Source: JAWKUK01 sp041398605
GTDB taxonomy: Bacteria; Planctomycetota; UBA1135; GCA-002686595
Direction of reading: 5' to 3'
Length of the DNA: 64,000 nt
Assembly: GCA_041398605.1 (NCBI GenBank)
Contig: JAWKUK010000009.1
Span: 62,001 to 126,000, forward strand
Shown piece by piece: positions 26,473 through 35,307 of the stretch (position 1 is the stretch's first letter; every line of letters starts with the position of its first letter). The notes beneath the pieces are model-generated. The model was not told the DNA's origin, made no database searches, and was given only the letters and a program-made list of their open reading frames with translations. The translations under genes and the position numbers were made by a program.

Positions 26473-26572
26473 GGGCGTACGGGGGCGGCGCCGCGTTCCA
26501 GGGCGGCGAATCGAGCCGCACAGTGTATAGCCTCGCGCCTCGTACCCCCCCCTCAGCGTCCGCCGAAAACCG

Positions 26573-26747
26573 GCCCTAGGAGCCTACGCCACAGAACACG
26601 GTTCGCAGCGCGGCGCTCCCGCACGCCGGAGCGGCGTTGCAGCAAGGTCCCAAATTGCATCAAGCTATGAGGAACTTGCTGCGCCTTGCGCCGACGCACG
26701 GGAGCACCACGCTCTGAACCGCGTTCTGTGGCGCAGGCCCCTAGGGC
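26573..26747. repeat. 175-bp imperfect palindrome (MITE-like or RNA hairpin)
   Basis: The two halves around 26660 are imperfect reverse complements over nearly their whole length. The outer ends are GCCCTAGG(A/G)GCCT(A/G)CGCC, both arms contain CGCCACAGAAC(A/G)CGGTTC and GCTCCCG, and the inner arms still pair (AGCAAG near 26641, CTTGCT near 26675). Transcription would give a long hairpin. It occupies most of the 398-bp gap between aroF and the gene ending at 26871; the remaining bases hold no convincing gene. Confidence 0.85.
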
Positions 26748-26870
26748 GCTTCCGCGTCCCCGCCCGAGGCCACACGGACCGAGCTCCGAGCTGAGGCAGC
26801 GACGCCCGGGTTCCCAGCCATTGGGTCCCCAGCGCGTGGGCCCGGACGTATGGGCCGCGACGCTGCGCCG

Positions 26871-28109
26871 CTACGGCCTGTCGAGCACGAAGCGCATCAG
26901 GACGATCGAGGACAGGACCGGGTACTCAACCCGCAGGCGGTGCACGTCGAACTCGGCCGGGTCCCAGCCGAGGCGCTGGAACACGAAATCGCGCATCGCG
27001 CCGTAGCGCGGGACCTCGCAGGCCGCCAGCACGTCGGTGGCGACGCCGATGCGCTCGCACTGCTCGGTGACGGGCAGGCTGTGCTCGTGCGGCCCCTGCG
27101 CGAGGCCGAGCTCGCCCCGCACGACGACCTCGGGGTTCGCCGCCGAGAACAAGGAGCGGTGCAGGAAGAGGTCGAAGATCAAGAGGCGCGCGGGGCAAGT
27201 CACCGCGACGAGCGCCCCTGCGAGCCGGCTGCCATCCTCGGGCGCCAGGTTGCCGACGCAGCGCACGACGTCGCCGGTGACGCAGGTCGCCGCGCCGACG
27301 CGCCCGACGTCGTCGAGCACGAGGCTGTACTGGCGTGACCCCTCGGGCGTCGCCCGGGCCTCGATCTTGAGGCTCGGGTCGCTCAGGAAGATCGCGGCCT
27401 CTTCCGAGCTCGGCGTCTCGATGTCGTAGAGCGATTCGACCACCGCGCTGCGCGGCGTGCGCAGGTCGTCCTGGACGGGGGCCGTCTGCGCGATCGGCCA
27501 GCGCAGGGCCGGCCGCAGGAGCTCGAGGCCCACCAGCCCGCGCAGGTTGGCCATGTCGGCGAACCCCGGGGTCGCCGACGGCGCGATGAACGCGCTCCGC
27601 AGCAGCACGTCCGCGGACGCGCCCCAGACGTAGCAGTTGCCCTCGAACGCCTTGCGCCGGTGCACGAGGTCCGCGGCTTGGCGCCCTTCGTGGCTATGGG
27701 CCGCGAGCAGCATGTCGAAGCGCTTGCGGTCGCCGGCGTGCTCGCGCGCGATGCGATCGAGGGCGCGCGCGGCCTCCTCCACGGCGCTGAGGAGCGGCTC
27801 CGGCGCCCCCTTGCGCCGCGCGGCGCGCAGGAAGGACCGCAGCCCGCCCGAGCCCGGCAGGTAACGCGCCGCTGCAAACGCGTCGACGCATTGCACCGCG
27901 TTGAACACGCGCCACCCGAGCGCCTTGTCGATCCCGAGCAGGTGCTGGAGCTCCGACGCACGGGCGATCGGCCCGGGCAGGGCCTCGATCACCGCGGCGA
28001 GATGACGACGCACCTCCCCGATCGCGGCGGTCGCGTGCCCGAGGAAGGTCGGGGACGGAGCGCCGGTCTCGCCTTGGGACGACAGCGGCATGGGGTCTGA
28101 GTGTGCCAT
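26871..28109 (-). CDS. Uncharacterised protein with possible N-terminal winged-helix segment
   Basis: I chose the ATG at 28109 (412 residues); another is at 28091. The frame stays open far upstream to 29942 but there it is antisense to secreted-protein and HD genes. Residues about 20-60 (IGEVRRHLAAVIEALPGPIARASELQHLLGIDKALGWRVFNAV) could be an HTH. The middle has LLAAHSHEGRQAADLVHRRKAFEGNCYVWG, followed by a domain with ESLYDIETPSSEEAAIFLSDPSLKIEA. There is no signal peptide. I cannot assign a family; a cytoplasmic regulator with a sensor-like C-terminal half is one possibility. The stop lies about 124 bp beyond the large palindrome. Confidence 0.65.
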   Translation of the reverse strand: MAHSDPMPLSSQGETGAPSPTFLGHATAAIGEVRRHLAAVIEALPGPIARASELQHLLGIDKALGWRVFNAVQCVDAFAAARYLPGSGGLRSFLRAARRKGAPEPLLSAVEEAARALDRIAREHAGDRKRFDMLLAAHSHEGRQAADLVHRRKAFEGNCYVWGASADVLLRSAFIAPSATPGFADMANLRGLVGLELLRPALRWPIAQTAPVQDDLRTPRSAVVESLYDIETPSSEEAAIFLSDPSLKIEARATPEGSRQYSLVLDDVGRVGAATCVTGDVVRCVGNLAPEDGSRLAGALVAVTCPARLLIFDLFLHRSLFSAANPEVVVRGELGLAQGPHEHSLPVTEQCERIGVATDVLAACEVPRYGAMRDFVFQRLGWDPAEFDVHRLRVEYPVLSSIVLMRFVLDRP

Positions 28110-28274
28110 GGGGCGGGCTGCGTGTGCACTCTCGCCGGTCGGCGGCGTTCTCGCGAGAAGTTTCTGGAAACCAATGGACGCGCCCTTGGGAGGCGGTGCT
28201 AGCGTCAAGTCGAAGCGCGGCCGAGTCGCCGCGCAGGCCGACCCCCCCCTCACCAGCAGCCCGCTCCAGATCCC

Positions 28275-29483
28275 ATGCAAGCCCTCCACGCCGGCGCCAT
28301 CGCCGCGCTCCTCTGCCTCACCCAAGCGACCGCATCGGCGCAGCTCGTCGTCGGCTACTCCAGCGGCGAGACGTACGTGCAGAGCCAACGCACCGGCAGC
28401 GTCACCCCGCTCGCGCCGTTCGCGACGTTCCAGGTCTACGCCGCCGCAGCGGACGAGGCCACCCGCACCCTCTGGGTCATCGGCCCGGGCTCGAGCCCGC
28501 CGTCCGCGAGCCTCTGGCGTTGGAACTACGACGGCCAAACGCCGCTCGTCGAGGTCGGGCCGATCCAGCACCCGCTCGGCCTCACGACGCGCTGGGACGG
28601 GCTCGCGATCGCCAACGGGACCTTCTACGCCGTCCTGCAGTTCGCGCCCCTCGGCGCCCCGGCGGGGCAGGTCGGCCTCTACGAGCTCGACCCGACGACG
28701 ATGATGACGACGCAGGTGCTGGCCTGGGGCGGCGTGTCGATCGGTGGCATCGAGTACAACCCGGCGGACGGCCTCTTCTACTGCCCCGACGACGTCGCGC
28801 GGAAGATCGTCACCGTCGACCTCAACGCGATGTTGATCACGCCCGTGCCCGGCTCGGATTACCCGGCAGGGCACGTCGACCTCGACGCGCTGACGATCGG
28901 CGACGGCCGCGTGTACATGGTCGATGACGACGCCAACGCGCCGGTGCTCGTGTTCAACCTGGCGACGGGCCTGTACGAGGCGAACGTCAACGTCTCGACG
29001 ACGGTGGCCGCTGGCACGTGCGGCGCCGCTTGGGCGCCTAGCCTCGTCGACCTCGTCGGCGCGCGCTATTGCACGCCCGCGACCCCGAACTCCACGGGCG
29101 CAGCGGCGACGATCGAGGCCCGCGGCAACCTGCTCGCGGCCTCGAACGACCTCGACCTGAAGGCGCTCGACTTGCCGCAGAACTCCTTCGGGTACTTCCT
29201 GACGAGCCGCACGACCGGCGCCCTCGTGGGCGCTGGTGGCAGCCAGGGCACGCTCTGCCTCGGCGGCAACATCGGGCGCTATGTCGGGTCGGGCCAGATC
29301 CAGAACTCGGGCGCGGCCGGCTCGTTCGGGCTCGTGCTCGACCTGACGCAGACGCCGACCCCGACGGGGCTCGTGCCGGTCGCCGCCGGCGAGACCTGGC
29401 ACTTCACCGCGTGGTTCCGGGACTCCGTCAGCGGGACGTCGACCTCGAACTTCACGGACGCCGTGTCCCTGACCTTGCAGTGA
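28275..29483 (+). CDS. Secreted beta-propeller-like protein with the shared C-terminal domain
   Basis: A 402-residue protein with a clean signal peptide (MQALHAGAIAALLCLTQATASAQ). Residues about 25-255 look like beta-propeller blades (ATRTLWVIGPGSSP, GQVGLYELDPTTMMT, DGLFYCPDDVARKIVTVDLN, GDGRVYMVDDD). Residues 265-402 are the domain shared with the proteins at 4840 and 36707: YC-x5-NSTG, LPQNSFGYFLTSR, GGSQGTLCLGGNIGRYV, TQTPTPTGLVPVAAGETWHFTAWFRD, and SNFTDAVSLTLQ. Function is unknown; the layout fits a surface or matrix protein. Confidence 0.78.
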   Translation: MQALHAGAIAALLCLTQATASAQLVVGYSSGETYVQSQRTGSVTPLAPFATFQVYAAAADEATRTLWVIGPGSSPPSASLWRWNYDGQTPLVEVGPIQHPLGLTTRWDGLAIANGTFYAVLQFAPLGAPAGQVGLYELDPTTMMTTQVLAWGGVSIGGIEYNPADGLFYCPDDVARKIVTVDLNAMLITPVPGSDYPAGHVDLDALTIGDGRVYMVDDDANAPVLVFNLATGLYEANVNVSTTVAAGTCGAAWAPSLVDLVGARYCTPATPNSTGAAATIEARGNLLAASNDLDLKALDLPQNSFGYFLTSRTTGALVGAGGSQGTLCLGGNIGRYVGSGQIQNSGAAGSFGLVLDLTQTPTPTGLVPVAAGETWHFTAWFRDSVSGTSTSNFTDAVSLTLQ

Positions 29484-29529
29484 CGCACCACGGGCGCGAA
29501 TCGCGGCCGAGATTTGTTTAGCCTCGCGC

Positions 29530-29553
29530 GGGCGCGCCAGCATAGGCGCGCCC
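29530..29553. promoter_or_regulatory. Hairpin directly before the HD-domain gene start
   Basis: GGGCGCGCC and GGCGCGCCC form a perfect 9-bp stem with a 6-base loop, ending 4 bases before the ATG at 29558. It occupies the place of the ribosome site and also follows the upstream gene by 46 bp. It could act as a terminator for that gene or limit translation of the HD gene. Confidence 0.45.
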
Positions 29554-29557
29554 GACG

Positions 29558-30142
29558 ATGCCCACCTCCGACCCGTCCCCAGCCGCGCTCCTGGAGCCGC
29601 TCCTGAGGCTCCTGCCGCAGGGCGACCTGCCACGCACAGGCTGGGTGCTCGCCGGGGTCGCGCCGCCCGAGAGCGTCGCGGCCCACGTGCTCGGCGTGGC
29701 GCAGCTCGCGCTCGCCCTGGCGCCGCGCGTGACCCCAGCGCTCGACCTCGGGCGGACGCTCGCGATGGCGCTCGTGCACGACGCGAGCGAGGCGCTGTCG
29801 GGGGACCTGCCCCGGCGCGCGAGCGCGGCGCTGCCCGCGGGCGCAAAGGCGGCGCTCGATCGCGCGCTCGGCCAGGAGGTCGTCGCGCCCCTGGGCGACG
29901 CCGCGCGCGCCGCGCTGGAAGAGTTCCTCGGGCAGATGACACGCGAGGCGCGCTTCGTCAAGTGCTGCGATCGGCTGCAGCTCGGCGTGCGGCTGGTCGG
30001 CTACGGGCGCGCCGGTCGCCGCGGCCTGGGTGACTTCTGGCGCGGCCTCGACGGGCTGGACGCCGCTGAGTTCGCGCCCTGCGCGGCGCTGCTCGCGGAG
30101 CTGCTCGCGGCCCGCGCGACGTTGCGGGAGGGCGCCCTATGA
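29558..30142 (+). CDS. HD-domain phosphohydrolase (YfbR/HDDC2-like)
   Basis: A 194-residue protein of the HD superfamily. The start (LPRTGWVLAGVAPPESVAAH) and the metal ligands His43, His74-Asp75 (MALVHDASEALSGD) and a later Asp in FVKCCDRLQLG match the YfbR/HDDC2 5'-deoxynucleotidases, which remove phosphate from deoxynucleoside monophosphates. Identity to a characterised enzyme cannot be judged here, so the substrate is inferred from family. It overlaps the next gene by 4 bases (ATGA). Confidence 0.85.
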   Translation: MPTSDPSPAALLEPLLRLLPQGDLPRTGWVLAGVAPPESVAAHVLGVAQLALALAPRVTPALDLGRTLAMALVHDASEALSGDLPRRASAALPAGAKAALDRALGQEVVAPLGDAARAALEEFLGQMTREARFVKCCDRLQLGVRLVGYGRAGRRGLGDFWRGLDGLDAAEFAPCAALLAELLAARATLREGAL

Positions 30143-31167
30143 AGGCCCTCGTGCGGATCATCCCCTACGCCTCGCTCCTCTGGCTCGCGGTGCTCGTCGT
30201 GCTCGCCTTCGCGAGCAAGTCGCCTGCGCTCGCGCCGTTCTCGACGCCGCCCGCGCTCCCGCCGCTTGCGTCGCCGGACCTCGGGCTCGGCGCCGCGACC
30301 TTGGCGGGCGTGGTGGTCGACCCGAGCGGGCGCGCCGTGCCCGATGCGGGCCTCGTCGCGCTCGCAGGCAAGCGCGTGCGCTCGACGTGGACCGACCGCG
30401 AAGGGCGCTTTACGCTGACGCGGCTGCCCGAGGGCGCGCTCGACCTCGCAGTGATCGCGCAGGGCTTCGAACCGAACCGCACGAGCGTCACGCCCGGGCC
30501 GGACCCAGTGCGCGTGGAGCTCGGCCGCGCGATCCGTCCCGCGCCGATGCTGCCTGGCCTCGCCGCGCTCGACCTCGTCGGGAAGGTCGCGTTCACGCCG
30601 CTCGAGACCCCCGCCGAGGGTTACGAGCTGGCGCTCCTGCCGGTGCTCGGGGTCGAACGCATCGACGCGGGCGCGCCGCGCAGGACCTTGGTGGCGCCCG
30701 ACGGGACCTACCGCGTGCCTCGGCTCGCGCCCGGCGAGTACGAGGTGCTCCTGCTGCCGCCGGACGCGCGCGGCGGCCTCTGGCCGAACCTCCTCACGGG
30801 CGCCGACCTGAACCCCCTGCGCCACGACCACCCCGCGCCGCCGACCGAAGAGCTCGCCACCGAGTTCGAGCCCGTGCGCCTCGACCTCCACTCCCGCGCG
30901 GGGAGCCTCGAGGGGCGCCTGACCGATCGACGCCGGGCCCGGGGCGCCGCATGGCTCGGCGGCGCGCTCGTACGGGTCGAGCCCATCGGCGCCAACGGTG
31001 AGCCCGACCCGGTCCGCGTCGTCTGGGCGGTCTCTGGCGAGGACGGCGCTTGGAGCGTCCGCCACCTGCCCCCTGGCCGATACCACATCGCCCTCGCCGC
31101 CGGCGAGGAGCGCCGCGACGTCGATGTCATCGTGCGCGAACAGCAGCGCGTGCGTTCCGACCTCTAA
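30139..31167 (+). CDS. Membrane-anchored protein with carboxypeptidase-regulatory-like domains
   Basis: A 342-residue protein with one N-terminal hydrophobic helix (YASLLWLAVLVVLAFAS) that serves as anchor or signal. Three beta-sandwich segments follow: LAGVVVDPSGRAVPDAGLVALAGK...WTDREGRFTLTRLPEGALDLAVIAQG, then TYRVPRLAPGEYEVLLLPP, then AWSVRHLPPGRYHIALAAG. The pattern DPSGRAVPDA...DREGRFTL..LPEG is the CarbopepD_reg_like signature. These domains fold like transthyretin and act in protein contacts or substrate presentation. It overlaps the HD gene by 4 bases, and the following membrane protein starts 57 bp downstream. Confidence 0.8.
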   Translation: MKALVRIIPYASLLWLAVLVVLAFASKSPALAPFSTPPALPPLASPDLGLGAATLAGVVVDPSGRAVPDAGLVALAGKRVRSTWTDREGRFTLTRLPEGALDLAVIAQGFEPNRTSVTPGPDPVRVELGRAIRPAPMLPGLAALDLVGKVAFTPLETPAEGYELALLPVLGVERIDAGAPRRTLVAPDGTYRVPRLAPGEYEVLLLPPDARGGLWPNLLTGADLNPLRHDHPAPPTEELATEFEPVRLDLHSRAGSLEGRLTDRRRARGAAWLGGALVRVEPIGANGEPDPVRVVWAVSGEDGAWSVRHLPPGRYHIALAAGEERRDVDVIVREQQRVRSDL

Positions 31168-31223
31168 CCCGCTCCAATTCGCAGCATCGGCGCCGGCACA
31201 TCGGATCGGCCGCATTCGAGACC

Positions 31224-33191
31224 ATGAACCGCGTCACCGCAGTCCTGCTCGCCGCCGGCGCGCTCCTCGTGCAGATGCTCGCGATCTACCGCGACGCATC
31301 GGGCCTCGCTGGGCGGCCGTACGAGTACGCGTACGCGGCGTTCCGAGTCGGGCGCAACCTTGCTCGGGAGGGCGTGCTCGCGTGGGACCTCGTCTCCGGC
31401 CAGGGGGGCCTCGCGAGCCACCCGTCGCCGCTCCTCATCGGCATCGCGTGGTTCGCAGAGCGGGTGACCCTGTCCGTCACGAAGGTCGCGCAGATCACGG
31501 GCATCCTCTGCACGCTCGCGACGGTCGCGATCTCGACGCGCTTCGACACGAACCGCATCGCGGGCGTCGTCCCGGCGCTCCTGCTCGTGTCCTGTGGCGC
31601 GCTCGCCGTCGCCGGCCCGAGCGGCACCGAGTGGGCGCCGACGACGATGCTGCTCGTCACCGCCTTCGTCGCGCAAGAGCATCGCAGGCGCGTGGTCCTG
31701 GGGATCGCCGCGGCGCTGCTCGTCGCCGCGCGGCCCGAGGGCATCGTGATGGTGCTCGCGCTCGCGACGCAGTGCTTGAAGCGCGACCGCCGGCGGTTGC
31801 TGCTGAGCCACGGCCCAGCGGTGATCGTCGCCCTGGCCCTCGCAGCATTGGGCGCGAACCCATTGATGTGGATGCGCGACGCCCTCGATCCAAGCGCCGC
31901 ACGCGCGGAGGCCGGGGTCGCCGCGCTGTGGGACTTCCTGCGGACCACCGTGTCGCCCGCGCTGTTGGTCTTCCCGCTCATCGCATTGGGCATGGGAGAG
32001 CTCTCGGGCATCGGGCGACGCGCGCTCGCGCTCGGGTCGCTGTGGACGTCGCTGATCGTGCTCGAAGGCGGCGGCCCATGGGCGATGCAGCTCGCGTTCG
32101 TGCCCGCGTTGCCGCTGGTGTTCATCGCCGTCGAACAGGGCATCGCGCGGGCGCTCGACACCTACAAGCCGGCGATGGAGCGCCTCGCTTGGGTCGCGAT
32201 CGGCTTGATGATGACCGCATCCGTCCTCGCCGCCCGGTTCCCCGGCGACCTGGGTCCGCTCGGGCTCGAGCGCGTGTACGAGCGCTGGCTCACGCCCGCC
32301 GCAGCTCCCCCCCACGGGCACTTGCCCGCGATCGCGCGCGCGTCGCTGCACCATGAGCTGCGCCTCACGGAAGAAGCCGTGCGCGTCGGCGCGTTCGTGC
32401 GGGATCACCTCCCCCACGACGCGACGCTGCTGACGCCGTGGCCGGGGGCGATCGGCTACGTCTCGCGGGTGCGCGTCCTCGACCTCTACGGTCGCACGAC
32501 GCCGCTCGAGGGCGTGAACGACGGCGGACCCCGGCCAGACGGCAGCCCCAGCCCCCGCTGCGCGCCGTGGTGGCCCACCACCAGGACCGCGCCGATCCTC
32601 GCGGCGCTCCGGCAAAGGCCCGACTTCATCCTGCCCGGCCTCGCGCCGCGTGAAGGCAAGTCCGAAGGCCTCGTCGGCATCGTCGCGCGCACGCTCGTCG
32701 ATCCAGCTGACCTCGAGGACCCCAGCTACGAGGCCGAGGTGCGCGCGCTCCTGGCCGAGTACGAGCTGATCGCAGGCGCCTACACCCACGAGCGCGGCGA
32801 TAGGAGGCCGATCTACCTGCTGCGGCGGATCGACGAGCTCAACTGGCCGCAGCTCGAGCTCGCTACGGACGGTCGCTCCGTGCACGTCACGGCGACGCCG
32901 CCGAGCGCTGGACCGCCGTTGTTCGCGCGCCTCGAGGTGACGGCGAAGCTCGCCGACGGAAGCGACGTCTGGATCGATCCGCGCGGCGTCGCGCGGTCGA
33001 GTGAGCGAGGCGTGACCCGCGGGCTGTTCGTGCTGGACCCGGGGACGCCGGGGTCGCTCGAGCTCGGGCGCTACCCGCTGCCGCCGCAGGCGGTGACCCT
33101 GCGCGCGCGGCTCGTCCTACCGCCGCTCGGGCCCGGGCGGCCGCTGCCGTTTGCACGGGCTGCGCTGCTCGACCTCCCGCCTCCGAAGTGA
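31224..33191 (+). CDS. Polytopic membrane protein, GT-C glycosyltransferase-like
   Basis: The ATG at 31224 gives 655 residues starting with a membrane helix (MNRVTAVLLAAGALLVQMLAIYRDA); the frame is open from 31050 but that part lies inside the preceding gene. About eight to ten helices occupy residues 1-380. The periplasmic C-terminal part holds LLTPWPGAIGYVSRVRVLDLYGRTTPLEG, a pattern common at the end of GT-C (DUF2029/GT39-like) glycosyltransferases that use polyprenyl-linked sugars. A short loop with R-P-Y-E-Y-A-Y-A lies after helix 1, where these enzymes carry the catalytic acid. The donor and acceptor cannot be told. Confidence 0.6.
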   Translation: MNRVTAVLLAAGALLVQMLAIYRDASGLAGRPYEYAYAAFRVGRNLAREGVLAWDLVSGQGGLASHPSPLLIGIAWFAERVTLSVTKVAQITGILCTLATVAISTRFDTNRIAGVVPALLLVSCGALAVAGPSGTEWAPTTMLLVTAFVAQEHRRRVVLGIAAALLVAARPEGIVMVLALATQCLKRDRRRLLLSHGPAVIVALALAALGANPLMWMRDALDPSAARAEAGVAALWDFLRTTVSPALLVFPLIALGMGELSGIGRRALALGSLWTSLIVLEGGGPWAMQLAFVPALPLVFIAVEQGIARALDTYKPAMERLAWVAIGLMMTASVLAARFPGDLGPLGLERVYERWLTPAAAPPHGHLPAIARASLHHELRLTEEAVRVGAFVRDHLPHDATLLTPWPGAIGYVSRVRVLDLYGRTTPLEGVNDGGPRPDGSPSPRCAPWWPTTRTAPILAALRQRPDFILPGLAPREGKSEGLVGIVARTLVDPADLEDPSYEAEVRALLAEYELIAGAYTHERGDRRPIYLLRRIDELNWPQLELATDGRSVHVTATPPSAGPPLFARLEVTAKLADGSDVWIDPRGVARSSERGVTRGLFVLDPGTPGSLELGRYPLPPQAVTLRARLVLPPLGPGRPLPFARAALLDLPPPK

Positions 33192-33208
33192 CCGCTGCGC
33201 CCGATCTT

Positions 33209-33307
33209 CTACCGCGGTGGCTCTCATAAAGTACTGCGCGCGAAGGACTTAAGTCGGATCAGGCAATTCAACCCGCACAGGCCCTGGCCGAAAAACCACC
33301 GCGGTAG
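33209..33307. promoter_or_regulatory. 12-bp inverted repeat pair upstream of BlaI-type repressor 1
   Basis: CTACCGCGGTGG (33209-33220) and its exact reverse complement CCACCGCGGTAG (33296-33307) flank the probable promoter of the repressor gene; each contains the perfect 8-bp palindrome ACCGCGGT. The second copy ends 21 bp before the ATG at 33329. Paired dyads at this place are what a dimeric BlaI/MecI repressor would bind for autoregulation. Binding is inferred. Confidence 0.5.
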
Positions 33308-33328
33308 TAGCAATGGGGGGACGCCCCC

Positions 33329-33799
33329 ATGCCGACCACTGATCACGACTCCGACCCTGTCCGCCTCGGCGACCTTCAGCTCGCGATCCTGCGTGTCCTC
33401 TGGACTGCGGGGGAGGCGACGGTCGCCCAGGTCCACGCTGCCGTCGAACCGAGCCGTGGCTCGGCGGCCTCGACCATCGCGACGATGCTGTCGAAGATGG
33501 AGGCCCGCGGATTGGTGCGCCACCGCAAGAGCGGCCGCCAATTTGTCTACCGCGCCCGCATCGGCGAAGAGCAGGCGAAGCGCTCGATGGTCCGCGATGT
33601 GACGTCGCGCCTCTTCGCCGGCGACCCGCTCGCGCTCGTCAGCCACCTGGTGCGGGCAGAGGAGCTCGGCCCCGAGGACCTCGACGCGATCCGCGGCATG
33701 ATCGAGCGCCACGCGGCCAGGCACGAGGGCAGCCCGAGCGCGGCGGACGATGCGCCTGAGGGCGCCGGCGCCGACGCGCCGCTCGGAGGGACCCCGTGA
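33329..33799 (+). CDS. BlaI/MecI/CopY-type transcriptional repressor (module 1)
   Basis: A 156-residue winged-helix repressor. Residues about 12-80 read LGDLQLAILRVLWTAGEATVAQVHAAV...SAASTIATMLSKMEARGLVRHRKSGRQFVYRA, the standard MecI/BlaI DNA-binding domain. The C-terminal dimerisation part includes RSMVRDVTSRLFAGDPLALVSHLV. The protein has no cysteine and so lacks the CxCx4CxC copper site of CopY. Repressors of this family are cleaved or released after an M56 membrane protease is activated. The next gene is such a protease and starts with a GTG overlapping this stop. Confidence 0.93.
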   Translation: MPTTDHDSDPVRLGDLQLAILRVLWTAGEATVAQVHAAVEPSRGSAASTIATMLSKMEARGLVRHRKSGRQFVYRARIGEEQAKRSMVRDVTSRLFAGDPLALVSHLVRAEELGPEDLDAIRGMIERHAARHEGSPSAADDAPEGAGADAPLGGTP

Positions 33800-35307
33800 G
33801 CACAGCCCTCGACCCGGCGCTGATGGCGGCCGCGAGCTGGTGCGCGACCTACCTGGTGCACTCCACCTGCGCGATCGGGATCGCAGCGCTCGTCAGCGCG
33901 ACGCTGCGAAGGGACGCGCGGGCGCGCGAGCTCGCGTGGAAGAGCGCGTTGTGCCTGCCGCTCGTCACGACCAGCCTGCACGTGACGTGGCCCGAGCGCG
34001 CGTTTGCGCCGCGCTACTCGGTCGCGATCCCGGCGCGCATCGAGTCCCCAGCAGGGCCGCTCGTCGGGCCCATCACGGCTCGCCTCGCCGAAGCGCCAGA
34101 GAGCGCGCAGCCGCGCGAACCGCGGGCGTCCCGCGCGCTCGGCGCGGAACACGTGTCCGGGCCGTCGAGGGTCGGCGGCGTCGCGCGCGCCTCGGGCGCA
34201 GGCCCCGCGGCGCGCTCACCGCGCCCCGCCGATGCCGCGCCGACCGCGGCGCTCACGACCACAGGCGCGTCAGGGTCCACGGCGCCCAACGCCCCGCGCG
34301 ACGGGGACGGCCGTCTGGCCTTGCTCGGCGCAGCAGGCGCGCTCATCGCTGCCGCTGCGCTGCTCGTGCCGCGCGCGCGTTTGGCGTGGCTCTTGCGCAA
34401 GCGCGAGCCCCTGCTCGACGGTGTCCTCGCGGCGGAGCTCGCCGCGCTGGCGCCCCTCGCGGCGCGCGGACGCGCGCTGGGCCGCGTGCGCCTCAGCACC
34501 TGCGATGTCCTCGAGTCGCCGATCGCGATCGGCGTCCTGCGCCCCGAGATCGTCGTCCCGACACGCGCCTTGTCGGAGCTCTCGCGCCCGCTCGCCCGCG
34601 CGCTCATCGCACACGAGCTCGCGCACCACGCGCGGCGCGACCCGCTCTGGGCCGCGTTCGCGCACGCCTTGACGACGCTGCTCGCGCTGCAGCCGCTGAA
34701 CCGCGTGGCGCGCCGCGAGCTCGTGGCCGTCTCCGAGCTGCTCGCGGACGACCTCGCCCTCGAATGGACCGACGACGGCCTCGGCCTCGCGCGCTGCCTC
34801 GCCGAGGTCGCGGGGTGGATGACCAGCGCCAATCGACATCACGTCGCCCCAACGAGCGCCGCGATCGCGATGGTGCGCGCCGCCCATGCGGACGGCCTCG
34901 CGGCGCGGGTCGAGCGCGCGCTCCTGCGGCGGCGCGGAGGCCACGGACGGCTGTTGACGCCGTTGGCGCTCGCTCTGGGCACAGCGCTCGGCGCGGCCGC
35001 GCCTGGGCTCGCCTTTGTCGCTGCAGAGGCCGCGGCGCCCGCAGCGGCTGACGCGGCCCTCGGCCCGGCTCCAGCGCCGCTCGAGGCGCTCGATGCTGCG
35101 GCGCGCGAGCTGACGCGGCTCGAGCGCGAGCTCGACGCGTGCGCGCGCGCGACTGACCCCAACGTACGCGCACGTGCGCGCGCCCTCACCCAGCGCGCGA
35201 CCGCGCTGCGACACGTCGCAGCCGAGCTCCGTGCACGCCTCTCGCAGTCCATTCCCGTGGGCGCTGACACGCTCCACCCGATCCTTGGAGGAACCAAAAT
35301 CCGATGA
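33796..35307 (+). CDS. M56 (BlaR1-type) membrane metalloprotease with coiled-coil tail (module 1)
   Basis: A 503-residue protein starting at a GTG that overlaps the repressor stop. Helices lie at about 9-36, 44-60, 174-192 and 387-410. The cytoplasmic zinc site is intact: HELAHH (His273, Glu274, His277) in LIAHELAHHARRDPLW, with Glu314 in ELLADDLALEW as the third ligand. BlaR1 and MecR1 carry a penicillin-binding sensor after the last helix; here there is only an Ala-rich stretch and a short coiled coil (LEALDAAARELTRLERELDAC..., 429-485). The signal is therefore not a beta-lactam bound to a serine. The stop overlaps the next gene by 4 bases. Confidence 0.92.
   Translation: MSTALDPALMAAASWCATYLVHSTCAIGIAALVSATLRRDARARELAWKSALCLPLVTTSLHVTWPERAFAPRYSVAIPARIESPAGPLVGPITARLAEAPESAQPREPRASRALGAEHVSGPSRVGGVARASGAGPAARSPRPADAAPTAALTTTGASGSTAPNAPRDGDGRLALLGAAGALIAAAALLVPRARLAWLLRKREPLLDGVLAAELAALAPLAARGRALGRVRLSTCDVLESPIAIGVLRPEIVVPTRALSELSRPLARALIAHELAHHARRDPLWAAFAHALTTLLALQPLNRVARRELVAVSELLADDLALEWTDDGLGLARCLAEVAGWMTSANRHHVAPTSAAIAMVRAAHADGLAARVERALLRRRGGHGRLLTPLALALGTALGAAAPGLAFVAAEAAAPAAADAALGPAPAPLEALDAAARELTRLERELDACARATDPNVRARARALTQRATALRHVAAELRARLSQSIPVGADTLHPILGGTKIR

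Noticed and set aside
26871..29942. A 1023-residue minus-strand gene
   Set aside because: Only the part from 28109 downwards is protein-like; the upstream part is antisense to a signal-peptide protein and an HD-domain gene with intact motifs.
31164..32885. 573-residue minus-strand open frame
   Set aside because: Extremely charged shadow of the polytopic membrane protein on the plus strand.
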